From the NCBI RefSeq assembly GCF_030580855.1, contig NZ_JAUQOP010000004.1, positions 1 to 64,000 of the forward strand: a stretch of 64,000 nucleotides of DNA. The letters are read 5' to 3'. The notes under the pieces were generated by a model, which saw only the letters and a list, made by a program, of their open reading frames with translations, searched no databases and was not told where the DNA came from. The position numbers were made by a program, and so were the translations under genes. Position 1 is the stretch's first letter, and each line of letters begins with the position of its first letter. The DNA comes from Pseudomonas citrullilanati (GTDB lineage Bacteria > Pseudomonadota > Gammaproteobacteria > Pseudomonadales > Pseudomonadaceae). Below, one piece after another: positions 1 to 9,635 of this stretch.

Positions 1-219
1 TGGTGCGCGACGGCACGCCGTGGCGGGATCAAACCGCTTGAGGCCCCGGAGGGGGCCATTTGAGCCCGCAATAGCACCCAAAAGACGACCGCGGGTCGGG
101 TGGGGGTGAAAGACAGTTGGCTCCCACGGTTGATTTGAGGGTGCTTGAGAATTGTGTTTGATCCGCATGGCCGTTCTGGGGTTTGATTGGGCCTTTCCCA
201 TGGATGAAAGGATCTTGTC
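1..219. other. Left-edge intergenic DNA, possible 3' end of an upstream gene
   Basis: One open frame enters from the left edge and stops at TGA 39-41, giving a 12-residue tail (VRDGTPWRDQTA). It could be the end of an upstream plus-strand gene, but that is too short to identify. A GC-rich hairpin (GGCCCC/GGGGCC arms, about 42-58) follows and could be its terminator. Nothing else is recognisable before the reductase at 220. Confidence 0.3.
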
Positions 220-1233
220 ATGAGCTACCGCACGCTAGGCCAATCCGGGTTGCAGGTCTCCACGCTGACCCTGGGCACCATGATGTTCGGCGAACAGACC
301 AGCACCGAGGACTCGCTGCGGATCATCGACAAGGCCTGGGACCAGGGCATCAACTTCATCGACACCGCGGACGTCTACACCAACGGCCGCTCGGAAGAGA
401 TCGTCGGCGAAGCGATCGCCCGCCACCGCCACGAATGGGTGCTCGCCACCAAGGTCGGCTTCGGCCCGGCGGACGGCGTGCCCAACCGCAGCGGCCTGAG
501 CCGCAAGCACCTGTTCAACGGCATCGAGGCCAGCCTGACCCGCCTGGGCACCGATTACCTGGACATCTATTACCTGCACCGCGAGGACCACAACACCCCG
601 CTGCACATCACCGTGTCGGCCATCGGCGACCTGATCCGCCAAGGCAAGATTCGTTACTGGGGCCTGTCGAACTACCGTGGCTGGCGCATCGCCGAGGTGA
701 TCCGGATTGCCGACAGCCTGGGCATCGACCGGCCGGTGATCAGCCAGCCGCTGTACAACATCGTCAACCGCCAGGCGGAAACCGAGCAGATTACCGCCGC
801 GCAGAACTATGGCCTCGGCGTGGTGCCCTTCAGCCCCCTCGCCCGGGGGGTGCTCAGCGGCAAGTACGCGCCGGATGCCGCCCCGGACGCCAACAGCCGC
901 GCCGGTCGCCAGGACAAGCGCATCCTGGAGACCGAATGGCGGGTCGAATCCTTGCGCATCGCCCAGCAGATCCAGCAGTACACCCAGGGCCGGGGCATGG
1001 GCATCGTCGAGTTCGCCATCGCCTGGGTGCTGAACAACCGCGCGGTCACCTCGGCGATCGTCGGGCCGCGTACCGAGGAACAATGGGATGGATACACCAA
1101 GGCGCAAGCGGTGACGATCACCGCCGAAGATGAAGCCTTCATCGACTCGCTGGTGACCCCGGGCCATGCGTCGACGCCGGGATTCAACGACGTGGGCCAT
1201 TTCGTGCCGGGGCGCGTGCCGCGTACGTCATGA
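220..1233 (+). CDS. Aldo/keto reductase
   Basis: A 337-residue NADPH-dependent oxidoreductase of the aldo/keto reductase superfamily (TIM barrel), predicted cytosolic. The N-terminus matches the family (YRTLGQSGLQVSTLTLGTM). The catalytic Asp/Tyr region reads DTADVYTNGRSEE (residues about 48-60) and a catalytic Lys lies in LATKVGFG. The His region reads YYLHREDHN and the cofactor-binding end reads SAIVGPRTEEQ. The start ATG at 220 follows an AAAGGA ribosome site at a good distance. It appears monocistronic, with a REPIN directly downstream. The substrate cannot be told from sequence; members of this group reduce sugars, aldehydes or ketosteroid-like compounds. Confidence 0.9.
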   Translation: MSYRTLGQSGLQVSTLTLGTMMFGEQTSTEDSLRIIDKAWDQGINFIDTADVYTNGRSEEIVGEAIARHRHEWVLATKVGFGPADGVPNRSGLSRKHLFNGIEASLTRLGTDYLDIYYLHREDHNTPLHITVSAIGDLIRQGKIRYWGLSNYRGWRIAEVIRIADSLGIDRPVISQPLYNIVNRQAETEQITAAQNYGLGVVPFSPLARGVLSGKYAPDAAPDANSRAGRQDKRILETEWRVESLRIAQQIQQYTQGRGMGIVEFAIAWVLNNRAVTSAIVGPRTEEQWDGYTKAQAVTITAEDEAFIDSLVTPGHASTPGFNDVGHFVPGRVPRTS

Positions 1234-1252
1234 CTTTCTAGACTCTACCTTT

Positions 1253-1368
1253 CCCCTGTGGCGAGGGGATTTATCCCCGTGGGCTGCGAAGCTGCCCTCT
1301 GAGTCCGGCGCCATAGTGTGCCAAGCCAGGGGCTGCGCCCCGACGGGGATAAATCCCCTCGCCACAGG
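1253..1368. repeat. REPIN, GTGGCGAGGGGATTTATCCCC family
   Basis: Two inverted copies of a REP palindrome face each other: CTGTGGCGAGGGGATTTAT at the left and its reverse complement at the right, separated by GC-rich DNA that also forms a hairpin. A second REPIN of this family is at 12015-12139. It fills the gap between the aldo/keto reductase and rarD. REPINs are non-autonomous elements mobilised by RAYT transposases; none is encoded in this window. Confidence 0.85.
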
Positions 1369-1403
1369 TTGCATGTCGACTGATCGCCCTCAAGAGAATC
1401 ACT

Positions 1404-2288
1404 GTGTCCAAAGGCATCACCCTATCGGTCTCGGCCTCCGCGCTGTTCGCCGTCATGTATTACTACACCTCGCTGCTCACGCCGCTGACCGGCGTGGAGA
1501 TCTTTGGCTGGCGCATGTTGCTGACGATGCCCTGCATGACCGTGTTCATGCTGGTGGCGCGGGAGTGGAAACTGGTCACGGCGCTGCTGCGGCGCCTGGT
1601 GGCCAACCCACGGTTGTTGATCGGGGCGATCGCGTCGTCGGCGCTGATGGGGGCGCAGCTGTGGCTGTTCATGTGGGCGCCGCTCAACGGCTACAGCCTG
1701 GATGTGTCGCTGGGGTATTTCCTGTTGCCGCTGTCGATGGTCCTGACCGGACGTATCGTCTATGGCGAACGGCTGTCGTATCTTCAGAAAATCGCCGTGT
1801 TCTTCGCCACCCTCGGGGTGTTCAACGAGTTGTACCAGGCCGGGGGTTTTTCCTGGGCAACCTTGCTGGTGGTGATCGGCTATCCGATCTATTTCATCCT
1901 GCGCAAGCGCATCCAGACCGACAACCTGGGCGGCCTCTGGCTGGACATGACGCTGATGCTGCCCGTGGCACTCTGGTTCGTGCAAAGCGGCGAGCAAGGC
2001 TTCAACGTGTTCGACCAGCACCCGTGGTTGTCCCTGCTGATCCCGGTGCTGGGGGTGATCAGCGCCTCGGCGCTGGTGTCCTACATCGTGGCCAGCCGAT
2101 TGCTGCCGTTCAGCCTGTTCGGCTTGTTGAGCTACGTCGAGCCGGTGCTGTTGCTGGGCGTCGCGCTGTTGCTGGGCGAAAGCATCAAGGCCGGCGAGTG
2201 GCTGACCTACCTGTCGATCTGGCTGGCGGTGGCGGTGCTGGTGTTCGAAGGGTTCAAGCACCTGATGCGGCAGCGACGCCGAACGTAA
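1404..2288 (+). CDS. rarD: RarD-type EamA permease
   Basis: A 294-residue inner-membrane protein with about ten hydrophobic segments, matching the RarD branch of the drug/metabolite transporter (EamA) superfamily. The order of motifs (ALFAVMYYYTSLLTPL near the start, LWLFMWAPLNGYSLDVSLGY around residue 90, YVEPVLLLGVALLLGE near the end) is characteristic. GTG at 1404 is the start; the upstream ORF extension lies within the REPIN and is not coding. RarD is historically linked to chloramphenicol sensitivity but its substrate is not settled. It converges on hppD across a shared terminator. Confidence 0.85.
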   Translation: MSKGITLSVSASALFAVMYYYTSLLTPLTGVEIFGWRMLLTMPCMTVFMLVAREWKLVTALLRRLVANPRLLIGAIASSALMGAQLWLFMWAPLNGYSLDVSLGYFLLPLSMVLTGRIVYGERLSYLQKIAVFFATLGVFNELYQAGGFSWATLLVVIGYPIYFILRKRIQTDNLGGLWLDMTLMLPVALWFVQSGEQGFNVFDQHPWLSLLIPVLGVISASALVSYIVASRLLPFSLFGLLSYVEPVLLLGVALLLGESIKAGEWLTYLSIWLAVAVLVFEGFKHLMRQRRRT

Positions 2289-2303
2289 GGTCGCCGCCTA
2301 CCC

Positions 2304-2398
2304 CCTGTGGGAGCGAGCTTGCTCGCGATGACGGCGGCACATTCAACATGGATGCAAGCCGAACCACCGCTATCGCGAGCAAGCTCGCTCCCACAGGG
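2304..2398. repeat. REPIN, GTGGGAGCGAGCTTGCTCGCGAT family
   Basis: An inverted pair of REP palindromes (CTGTGGGAGCGAGCTTGCTC at left, its complement at right) about 50 bp apart, immediately after rarD. It belongs to the more abundant REP family of the window (also at 7782, 19342-21120, 24184, 29698). Confidence 0.88.
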
Positions 2399-2412
2399 GT
2401 TGTCTGTTGGCA

Positions 2413-2454
2413 ATAAAAAGCCCGCCCGGCATCACTGCCGGGCGGGCTTTTTCA
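2413..2454. terminator. Bidirectional terminator between rarD and hppD
   Basis: A perfect hairpin with arms AAAAAGCCCGCCCGGCA and its complement around a short CACT loop, flanked by A and T runs. It can end transcription from rarD (plus) and hppD (minus). Confidence 0.85.
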
Positions 2455-2465
2455 TGGGGCAGGCC

Positions 2466-3542
2466 TTATTCGGTGGTCAACACCCCACGCCGCACCTGGT
2501 CACGCTCGATGGACTCGAACAGCGCCTTGAAGTTGCCTTCGCCGAAGCCATCGTCGCCCTTGCGCTGGATGAATTCGAAGAACACCGGCCCCATCAGGGT
2601 TTCCGAGAAAATCTGCAGCAACAGGCGCTTGTCGCCCTGCTCGGACGCACCGTCCAGCAGGATGCCCCGCGATTGCAGCGCCTCGACCGGTTCGCCATGG
2701 TTGGGCAGGCGCCCTTCGAGCATCTCGTAATAGGTGTCCGGCGGCGCGGTCATGAAGCGCATGCCGATGCTCTTGAGCCGGTCCCAGGTCTTGACCAGGT
2801 CGTCGGTCAGGAACGCCACGTGCTGGATGCCTTCGCCGTTGAATTGCATCAGGAACTCTTCGATCTGCCCGGCGCCCTTGGACGATTCTTCGTTCAGCGG
2901 GATGCGGATCATGCCATCCGGGGCCGTCATCGCCTTGGAGGTCAGGCCGGTGTACTCGCCCTTGATGTCGAAGTAGCGAATCTCGCGGAAGTTGAACAAC
3001 TTCTCGTAGAAGCCGGCCCAGTAAGCCATGCGCCCGCGGTACACGTTATGGGTCAGGTGGTCGATGATCTTCAGGCCGGCGCCCACCGGGTTGCGGTCGA
3101 CGCCCTCGAGGAACACGAAGTCGATGTCATAGATCGAGCTGCCTTCGCCAAAACGGTCGATCAGGTACAGCGGCGCCCCGCCAATGCCCTTGATCGCCGG
3201 CAGGTTCAGCTCCATCGGGCCGGTCTCGATGTGGATCGGCTGGGCGCCGAGTTCCAGGGCGCGCTTGTAGGCCTTTTGCGAGTCCTTGACCCGGAACGCC
3301 ATGCCGCACACCGACGGGCCGTGCTCGGCGGCGAAATACGACGCCACGCTGTGGGGTTCGTTGTTGAGGATCAGGTTGATCGCACCCTGGCGATACAGGT
3401 GCACGTCCTTGGAACGGTGGGTCGCCACCTTGGTGAAACCCATGATCTCGAAGATCGGCTCCAGGGTGTTGGGGGTCGGGGCTGCGAACTCGATGAATTC
3501 AAAGCCCATCAGGCCCATCGGGTTTTCGTATAGATCTGCCAT
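2466..3542 (-). CDS. hppD: 4-hydroxyphenylpyruvate dioxygenase
   Basis: A 358-residue non-haem Fe(II) dioxygenase that converts 4-hydroxyphenylpyruvate and O2 to homogentisate and CO2 in tyrosine catabolism. It has two vicinal-oxygen-chelate domains. The first begins [13 protein letters not shown]. The second (from about residue 150) holds the Fe ligands: a His in [10 protein letters not shown], a His in [11 protein letters not shown] and a Glu in [20 protein letters not shown]. The length fits the short bacterial type. It is transcribed alone and ends at a shared terminator. The homogentisate pathway genes are not in this window. Confidence 0.95.
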   Translation of the reverse strand: MADLYENPMGLMGFEFIEFAAPTPNTLEPIFEIMGFTKVATHRSKDVHLYRQGAINLILNNEPHSVASYFAAEHGPSVCGMAFRVKDSQKAYKRALELGAQPIHIETGPMELNLPAIKGIGGAPLYLIDRFGEGSSIYDIDFVFLEGVDRNPVGAGLKIIDHLTHNVYRGRMAYWAGFYEKLFNFREIRYFDIKGEYTGLTSKAMTAPDGMIRIPLNEESSKGAGQIEEFLMQFNGEGIQHVAFLTDDLVKTWDRLKSIGMRFMTAPPDTYYEMLEGRLPNHGEPVEALQSRGILLDGASEQGDKRLLLQIFSETLMGPVFFEFIQRKGDDGFGEGNFKALFESIERDQVRRGVLTTE

Positions 3543-3789
3543 GTCGGCGCCTCATCATGCTTATCAATTAACAAACGTCAGTTGCCAGTGATGCTGAGGG
3601 CACGGGGCGGCGCGCAGGAAATACCGCGAACGCTGCGGGCGAGGAAATCGCCGTAGATCAGTTGAAACCCAAGTATCTTCATGGTCGACCCAAGGCTTTT
3701 GCGGGCGAGGCTTCTGCTGCCAGAAGACGTTATTCTTATATGCGTAAATCGATTCTACACAGCGTAACCAGATTTGTCCGCCTTCCGTA

Positions 3790-4734
3790 TCAAATCGCCT
3801 TTTTCCTCGACCACGCAAGGGGTTTGTTGCACAGGAAGATGCCAGCCAGGATCAACCCGCCGCCCAGGCCCATCAAGGCGGTGAACCGTTCGTCCAGCAG
3901 CAGCGCGCCAAGCAGCACCGCCGTCAGCGGATTGAGGGCGATGAACACCCCGGAACGGGTCGCCCCTATCCGCCGGATACCGTCGTACCAGGCGATGTAG
4001 GCCAGGGCCGAGCCCAACACACCGAGGTACAGCAGGCTCAGCCATTGTTTCACGTCCAGCCCGCGCAGGGCTTCGGGGCGAACCTCACCGCCGATGGCGC
4101 AGGCCAGCCACAACATCAGCGTGCCCAGCAGGATCGACCAGGTGACGGTTTGCAACGGACCCAGGCGCTCATTCAGGCCCCTGGAAAACAGCGAATAGAC
4201 CCCCCACCCCAGCACGCAACCGAAGATCAGCCCGTCGCCGAGCCAGCTTTGCCTCGCCCCGTGCAGTAACGAGGGGTCACGGCTGACGATCACCAACCCC
4301 GCCCCACCGATGCACAGCACGATGCCCGCGACTTTCAGCGCGCCCAGGCGCTCCTTGAACAAGCCCCAGGACGCCAGCCCGATCACCGCCGGGTTGAGGG
4401 CCACGATCAACGAGGCTCGCGATGCGCTGATGGACTGCAAGCCATAGAAGAAGCACAGGTTGTAGAAAAAGATGCCGAAGAAGCCCAGCGCGGCCAGTTG
4501 CAGCCCTTGCCTGACGCTGGGCCTGACCAGGGGAATGCGCGCCAGGGCGAGGAACGACAGCAGTGCGAGACTGGCGAGCAGGAAGCGCAGGCTGGCGGCG
4601 AACAGCGGCACCAGGGCATCGGCAAGGATCCGGCCAGCGACGAACGTGCCGCCCCAGATCATGGTGACCAGGCCAAGCTTGAGGTACACCGGCAGGTCGG
4701 AGGGCGTGGCGAGGGCGTGTTCGAAGGTTTTCAT
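3790..4734 (-). CDS. EamA-family (DMT) transporter
   Basis: A 314-residue integral membrane protein with two EamA repeats and about ten transmembrane segments (GLVTMIWGGTFVAGRIL at the start; LGSALAYIAWYDGIRRIG and LTAVLLGALLLDERFTAL in the second half). These are general metabolite or amino-acid exporters; the substrate is unknown. I chose ATG at 4734 (MKTFEHALATPS) because residues upstream of it do not look like protein. The gene is divergent from a LysR gene at 4807, a usual arrangement in which the regulator controls the exporter. Confidence 0.85.
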   Translation of the reverse strand: MKTFEHALATPSDLPVYLKLGLVTMIWGGTFVAGRILADALVPLFAASLRFLLASLALLSFLALARIPLVRPSVRQGLQLAALGFFGIFFYNLCFFYGLQSISASRASLIVALNPAVIGLASWGLFKERLGALKVAGIVLCIGGAGLVIVSRDPSLLHGARQSWLGDGLIFGCVLGWGVYSLFSRGLNERLGPLQTVTWSILLGTLMLWLACAIGGEVRPEALRGLDVKQWLSLLYLGVLGSALAYIAWYDGIRRIGATRSGVFIALNPLTAVLLGALLLDERFTALMGLGGGLILAGIFLCNKPLAWSRKKAI

Positions 4735-4806
4735 AGGGTGCCGCGATCGGTTGGGATGCCGTATTGTTGGCCTCATACCCTATCATCGTAAAATGAGCAT
4801 TCACTC

Positions 4807-5689
4807 ATGACCCTCACCCAGTTGGAAATCTTCTCCGTGGTCGCCGAACTGAGGGGCTTCACCGCAGCGGCGACGCGCCTGGGCATCAGCCAGTCGGCAG
4901 TGTCCCATGCCATCAAGGCGCTGGAGCAGGAATTGGGGGTGGAGTTGTTCAGGCGTCACCAGGCCCAGGTGGAGCTCAGCGACATCGGTCAGCAATTGCT
5001 GGGGCGGGCCCGGGCCATGCTCGGGTTGGCCAACACGTTGCGCCAGGAAGCCGCCGATGCCCGGGGAATGCGCCGTGGCACGTTGCGCATCGGCTCGTTC
5101 GGGCCGACCGCGTCGATGAAACTGCTGCCTGCGCTTGTGCAGCGCTACCGCGCCCTGCACCCGGGGATCGAAGTGCACATCGACGAAGGGCCGGACAGGC
5201 AGGTCATCCAATGGCTGGATGAACGGCGGATCGACGTCGGCTTCGTGGTGCTGCCCGAGGACCGTTTCGATACCTTCGCGTTGATGGAAGACCAGATGGT
5301 CGCGCTGCTGCCCATGCACCATCCCCTCGCCGCCCAGGCCAGCCTGAACCTCAAGGATTTGTGCGACGATCCGTTCGTGCTCACCGAGGCCGGATCATCG
5401 GAACTGGTCACGCGCCTGTTCAACGCCGCCCGGCTCACGCCGAACGTGCGCTTCCGTTGCTCGCAGCTGCTCAGCACCCTGGATGTCGTGCGCCGGGGCG
5501 AGGCGGTGAGCGTGGTGTCCGAAGGCTCGTTGCCGGCCAGCGAAAACCCGGGCTTCGTCAGCCGGCCCCCTGGCACCGCCGATACCCCGCCAGGTGGGCC
5601 TGGCGGTGCTGGACAGTCGCCAGGCATCGCCCGCCACCCTGGCGTTCATCGAACTGGCAAGGCAGTCGATCCGCGGTCCACGGGGCTAA
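4807..5689 (+). pseudogene. LysR-family regulator with an apparent 1-nt frameshift
   Basis: The N-terminal helix-turn-helix is typical LysR (TLTQLEIFSVVAELRGFTAA, then SQSAVSHAIKALEQELG) and is followed by a substrate-binding domain. The open frame leaves family-like sequence after NPGFVSR and runs on as Pro/Gly-rich nonsense to 5721. Removing one C from the CCCCC run at 5566-5570 restores a normal LysR end (PLAPPIPRQVGLAVLDSR, then ATLAFIELARQSIRGPRG) with a stop at 5687-5689. It is either a real recent frameshift or a sequencing error in a homopolymer. It is divergent from the EamA transporter it probably controls. The last 43 or so residues are affected; the DNA-binding domain is intact. 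Confidence 0.75.
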
Positions 5690-5987
5690 CTTCCACAACC
5701 TGGTTACTTGCAACTGATTAACCTGCAAGACGTTAGATGCACCCGGTATAAAGCCAACTGCCGCCACCGCCGAGACATTGACGCCAGCGTTCCATTCATA
5801 AAAGAACCGGCACTGTTGTTACATGGCGAAAAAGTTACGATTTACACTTTGCGGTTTAACTACTACAATTTTTTTACCTGTGCTAGATAGCAGGAGAGTC
5901 GTTTATCACCCCGTCGCTTCATGGCGCTAGGCGTGTGGCTTTGTTTGCGGTTGATATCAGCCAAACATTTTGATTGGAGTAATGATT

Positions 5988-6353
5988 TTGTCCAGACTCG
6001 CTGAATTTCGTGCAGCCGAAAAGGCCCTTCAAGAACAGCTCAAGCAGCTGGAATCCCTGAAGAACGACGCCGGGCTCAAGAAAGAAATCGAATTCGAAGA
6101 AAAGCTCCAGGGACTGATGCAGACCTACGGCAAGAGCCTGCGCGACATCGTCGCGATCCTCGACCCGAACCCGTCCAAGGCCAGCCTGCAATCGAACAAA
6201 CCCACCAAGACTCGCCGTGCGCGCGTGGTGAAGGTCTACCAGAACCCGCACACCGGTGAGCTGATCGAGACCAAGGGTGGCAACCACCGCGGCCTGAAGG
6301 CCTGGAAAGAACAGTATGGCGCGGCCACTGTGGATTCCTGGCTGCGCGGCTGA
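5988..6353 (+). CDS. mvaU: MvaU, H-NS-like xenogeneic silencer of the MvaT family
   Basis: A 121-residue nucleoid protein that binds AT-rich DNA and silences horizontally acquired genes in Pseudomonas. The N-terminal half is a coiled-coil oligomerisation region (SRLAEFRAAEKALQEQLKQL, rich in Glu/Lys). The C-terminal half is the MvaT-type DNA-binding domain (RRARVVKVYQNPHTGELIE, then GNHRGLKAWKEQYG). I chose TTG at 5988 because GGAG at 5976-5979 sits 8 nt upstream and because family members begin MSxLAEFRA; the ATG at 5982 is too close to that site. It is monocistronic with a strong terminator. The 300 bp upstream are AT-rich, unlike the neighbours. Confidence 0.9.
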   Translation: MSRLAEFRAAEKALQEQLKQLESLKNDAGLKKEIEFEEKLQGLMQTYGKSLRDIVAILDPNPSKASLQSNKPTKTRRARVVKVYQNPHTGELIETKGGNHRGLKAWKEQYGAATVDSWLRG

Positions 6354-6368
6354 CAGCCCATTACCCGC

Positions 6369-6408
6369 ATGAAAAAGCCCCGAGCCTACTCACTCGGGGC
6401 TTTTTTTA
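6369..6408 (+). terminator. Rho-independent terminator after mvaU
   Basis: Hairpin AAAAAGCCCCGAG ... CTCGGGGCTTTTTTT starting 16 nt after the mvaU stop. Confidence 0.9.
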
Positions 6409-6513
6409 TGCGCTGAACTTTGGGATTAATCCTGAAGTACTAGGCTCTGTATGAAAAGTTTTGAGACGAAGGTCAGGGCTTGTCAGAAGGCGCCATGACG
6501 AGAGGGCCAAGCC

Positions 6514-7050
6514 CTACAGTTTCAGGCTGTTGCGCACCGATTGTATTTCGTCCTGACTATCAATAAATACCTGCGCCTGGCCTGCATAGGACAACACATA
6601 AGCCCTGCCCGCGTTTAGTGCCGCAACGAGAGTCTGGGACAATACGTGCCGCCCGTTTTGCGTGATGGTGCAAGTGGTTTCCAGTGCTGTTACGCCACCC
6701 AACATGGCGGCATGGATCTTATTGCAGACACTTTGGTAGCCGCCCTGGAAAAAATCCTTCTGGATAGACTTGCGCATCTCCAGCAACACGCCTTGCAAGT
6801 TGACCTGATGATCAGGCTCGATGGGGGTCGTGGTCAGTTCCATGACCATCAGTGCATTGCCGGCCGAATCACTTTTCGATGCCCGCTGGCGCACGGTGCC
6901 CTCCGCCGTCGGCGCAGCCGTCGTCGTGGCGGGCAGCGGCTCGACGACCCAGCCCTGGGGCCAGGCTACTTGCGGCTCATCCGCCTGGACGCCGGCGCTC
7001 GCAACGGCGACAAAGAACAGGACAAACAGCGAAAGGCACGGTCGAATCAT
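6514..7050 (-). CDS. Small secreted protein, possibly DUF4946
   Basis: A 178-residue protein with a clear Sec signal peptide (MIRPCLSLFVLFFVAVASAGVQA, cleavage near residue 23), so periplasmic or exported. The mature part starts with VAWPQGWVVEPLP, which I associate with the Pseudomonas DUF4946 group; that assignment is from memory. It has two cysteines (VCNKIH and ETTCTI) that could form a disulphide. ATG at 7050 was chosen because the signal peptide begins there. It stands alone between mvaU and gloA. Function unknown. Confidence 0.75.
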   Translation of the reverse strand: MIRPCLSLFVLFFVAVASAGVQADEPQVAWPQGWVVEPLPATTTAAPTAEGTVRQRASKSDSAGNALMVMELTTTPIEPDHQVNLQGVLLEMRKSIQKDFFQGGYQSVCNKIHAAMLGGVTALETTCTITQNGRHVLSQTLVAALNAGRAYVLSYAGQAQVFIDSQDEIQSVRNSLKL

Positions 7051-7243
7051 TGCGTTGGCATCCAGGGACGAAGCCTGAAGTCTGAAGCCCACCGCAGGAG
7101 CAGGCAATAGCCACGCGCGGTTTGGCGATGCCGCGGCCCTTGCGTATCATGGGCGCACCTGCAAGGAAGCTGTTTCACGCAAGCCCAGGAACCGTCGCGA
7201 CAAGCCGCGACGGCGTTTGCCCCACTTATTTTCCGGAGGGCCC

Positions 7244-7765
7244 ATGAGCCTGCACGAACTCGATACTTTCCCTGGCGTCACCGCACAACCGGACGCCGCC
7301 ACGGCCCGATTCGTCTTCAACCACACCATGTTGCGGGTCAAGGACATCACCAAGTCCCTGGACTTCTACACCCGCGTGCTGGGTTTTTCCCTGGTGGAAA
7401 AACGCGACTTCCCGGAAGCCGAATTCAGCCTGTACTTCCTCGCCCTGGTGGACAAGCGGCAGATCCCGGCGGACGCCGCGGCGCGCACCGAATGGATGAA
7501 GTCGATCCCCGGCATCCTTGAACTGACCCACAACCATGGCACCGAAAACGACCCGGCGTTCGCCTACCACAATGGCAACACCGACCCTCGCGGGTTTGGC
7601 CACATCTGCATCTCGGTACCGGACGTCGTCGCCGCGTGCGAGCGTTTCGAAGCGCTGGGCTGTGACTTCCAGAAGCGCCTGAGCGACGGCCGCATGAAAA
7701 GCCTCGCGTTCATCAAGGACCCGGATGGCTACTGGGTCGAGATCATCCAGCCGGCGCCGCTCTAA
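7244..7765 (+). CDS. gloA: Lactoylglutathione lyase (glyoxalase I)
   Basis: A 173-residue metalloenzyme converting the hemithioacetal of methylglyoxal and glutathione to S-lactoylglutathione. Vicinal-oxygen-chelate repeats are visible: [20 protein letters not shown] near residue 30, [12 protein letters not shown] near 90 and [12 protein letters not shown] near 115, with a metal-binding Glu in YWVEIIQP at the end. This is the long insertion-containing (typically Zn-type) form. ATG at 7244 is preceded by an excellent CCGGAGGG site; the upstream in-frame extension is not conserved-looking. It probably has its own promoter. Confidence 0.93.
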   Translation: MSLHELDTFPGVTAQPDAATARFVFNHTMLRVKDITKSLDFYTRVLGFSLVEKRDFPEAEFSLYFLALVDKRQIPADAAARTEWMKSIPGILELTHNHGTENDPAFAYHNGNTDPRGFGHICISVPDVVAACERFEALGCDFQKRLSDGRMKSLAFIKDPDGYWVEIIQPAPL

Positions 7766-7781
7766 CACTCACCACGGCCTT

Positions 7782-7872
7782 CTGTGGGAGCGAGCTTGCT
7801 CGCGATGACGGTCTGTCTGGCACATCAATATTGAATGTGCTGCAGCGATCGCGAGCAAGCTCGCTCCCACAG
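7782..7872. repeat. REPIN, GTGGGAGCGAGCTTGCTCGCGAT family
   Basis: Inverted pair of REP palindromes directly after gloA (left copy at 7782, right copy ending 7872), with a spacer of about 35 bp. Confidence 0.88.
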
Positions 7873-7887
7873 GGTGATGCGTGACCC

Positions 7888-7934
7888 AAAACAAAACCCC
7901 ATGAGCCATTGGCCCATGGGGTTTTGTTTTTGCT
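7888..7934. terminator. Bidirectional terminator between gloA and ahpF
   Basis: Hairpin with arms AAAACCCCATG and CATGGGGTTTT flanked by A-rich and T-rich runs, placed to serve converging gloA and ahpF. Confidence 0.85.
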
Positions 7935-7946
7935 GCTATCGGTCAA

Positions 7947-9509
7947 TCAAGCCGGCGCGGAGGCACGGATCAAGTGGTCGAAGGCGCTCAGCGAAGCCTT
8001 GGCCCCCTCGCCCACGGCGATCACGATCTGCTTGTACGGCACGGTGGTCACGTCTCCGGCGGCGAACACGCCCGGGATCGAGGTTTCCCCCCGGGCATCG
8101 ACAATGATCTCGCCGCGCGCAGACAGCTCGACGGTGCCTTTGAGCCAGTCGGTATTGGGCAACAGGCCGATCTGCACGAAGATCCCTTCCAGCGCCACAT
8201 CCCGCACTTCACCGCTCGGACGGTCCTTGTAGCGCAGGCCATTGACCTTCTGGCCATCGCCCGTCACTTCAGTGGTCTGGGCGTTGGTGATCACGGTCAC
8301 GTTGGGCAGGCTGTGGAGCTTGCGCTGCAATACGGCGTCGGCACGCAATTGCACATCGAACTCCAGCAAGGTGACGTGGGAGACGATACCGGCCAGGTCA
8401 ATGGCCGCCTCGACACCGGAGTTGCCGCCACCGATCACCGCCACGCGCTTGCCCTTGAACAGCGGGCCGTCGCAGTGCGGGCAGTACGCCACGCCCTTGT
8501 TGCGGTATTGCTGTTCGCCCGGCACGTTCATTTCGCGCCAGCGGGCCCCGGTCGCCAGGATCACGGTCTTGGCCTTGAGGCTCGCACCGCTGGCGAACCT
8601 GATTTCATGCAGGTTGCCGTCCTTGCCAGGCAGCAAGGCGTCGGCACGTTGCAGGTTCATGATGTCCACGTCGTACTGCTTGACGTGTTCTTCCAGGGTG
8701 ACGGCCAGTTTCGGCCCTTCGGTTTCCTGGACCGAGATGAAGTTCTCGATCGCCATGGTGTCGAGCACCTGGCCGCCGAAACGCTCGGCCGCCACACCCG
8801 TGCGGATGCCTTTGCGGGCCGCGTAGATCGCCGCCGAAGCGCCAGCCGGGCCACCGCCGACCACCAGCACATCGAAAGCTTCCTTGGCGCTGATTTTCTC
8901 GGCCTGGCGCTCGATGCCGCTGGTGTCGATCTTGGCCAGGATTTCTTCCAGGCCCATGCGGCCCTGGCCGAAGTTCACGCCGTTGAGGTACACGCTCGGC
9001 ACGGCCATGATCTGGCGTTCATCGACCTCGGCCTGGAACAGCGCACCGTCGATGGCCACGTGGCGGACGTTGGGGTTGAGCACCGCCATCAGGTTCAGCG
9101 CCTGGACCACGTCCGGGCAGTTCTGGCACGACAGCGAGAAATACGTCTCGAAGTTGAATTCGCCCTTGAGTGCGCGAATCTGCTCGATGACTTCGACGCT
9201 GGCCTTGGACGGGTGACCGCCGACTTGCAGCAAGGCCAGCACCAGCGAAGTGAATTCGTGGCCCATGGGGATGCCGGCGAAGCGCAGGCTGATCTCGGCT
9301 CCCGGGCGGTTCAACGAAAACGATGGCTTGCGCGCATCGGTGCCGTTGTCGAGCAGGGTGATCTTGTCGGAAAGACTGGTAACGTCTTTGAGTAACGCAA
9401 GCATTTCCTGGGATTTCGCACCGTCGTCGAGGGATGCGACGATCTCGATCGGCTGGGTGACCCGTTCCAGGTATGACTTCAACTGAGCTTTAAGATTGGC
9501 GTCCAACAT
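7947..9509 (-). CDS. ahpF: Alkyl hydroperoxide reductase subunit F
   Basis: A 520-residue flavoprotein disulphide reductase that passes electrons from NADH to AhpC. The N-terminal double thioredoxin fold carries the redox pair SCQNCPDV (about residues 128-135). The thioredoxin-reductase-like part has an FAD motif [19 protein letters not shown], the active-site pair AYCPHCDGP and an NADH motif [21 protein letters not shown] at 9509 gives the usual N-terminus [17 protein letters not shown]. It lies downstream of ahpC on the same strand, separated by a terminator-like hairpin that should lower ahpF relative to ahpC. Confidence 0.95.
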   Translation of the reverse strand: MLDANLKAQLKSYLERVTQPIEIVASLDDGAKSQEMLALLKDVTSLSDKITLLDNGTDARKPSFSLNRPGAEISLRFAGIPMGHEFTSLVLALLQVGGHPSKASVEVIEQIRALKGEFNFETYFSLSCQNCPDVVQALNLMAVLNPNVRHVAIDGALFQAEVDERQIMAVPSVYLNGVNFGQGRMGLEEILAKIDTSGIERQAEKISAKEAFDVLVVGGGPAGASAAIYAARKGIRTGVAAERFGGQVLDTMAIENFISVQETEGPKLAVTLEEHVKQYDVDIMNLQRADALLPGKDGNLHEIRFASGASLKAKTVILATGARWREMNVPGEQQYRNKGVAYCPHCDGPLFKGKRVAVIGGGNSGVEAAIDLAGIVSHVTLLEFDVQLRADAVLQRKLHSLPNVTVITNAQTTEVTGDGQKVNGLRYKDRPSGEVRDVALEGIFVQIGLLPNTDWLKGTVELSARGEIIVDARGETSIPGVFAAGDVTTVPYKQIVIAVGEGAKASLSAFDHLIRASAPA

Positions 9510-9539
9510 ACGGGCGATTTCCATGTTTTGAATTCAGAA

Positions 9540-9580
9540 AAAACAACGCCCGAGCGAATCTCGCCCGGGCGTTTTGTGGG
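9540..9580 (-). terminator. Terminator/attenuator between ahpC and ahpF
   Basis: Read on the minus strand, an AACGCCCGGGCGA arm pairs with TCGCTCGGGCGTT (one G-T pair) and is followed by GTTTTTT. It lies after ahpC and before ahpF, so partial termination would set an ahpC excess. Confidence 0.8.
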
Positions 9581-9635
9581 GGCGAAGCGGCTTACTTAGA
9601 TCAAGAGCTGGTTCGCCCTCGGATGACGCATGGAC

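Noticed and set aside
235..1200. 321-codon open frame antisense to the aldo/keto reductase
   Set aside because: High-GC shadow frame with low-complexity composition; the plus-strand gene has clear motifs.
2307..3533. 408-codon open frame antisense to hppD
   Set aside because: Shadow of hppD; reads as His/Gln/Ala-rich nonsense and begins inside a REPIN.
6440..6500. GGCTCTGTATGAAAAGTTTTG-like sequence resembling an insertion-sequence end
   Set aside because: No second end, target duplication or transposase nearby; the similarity is from memory only.
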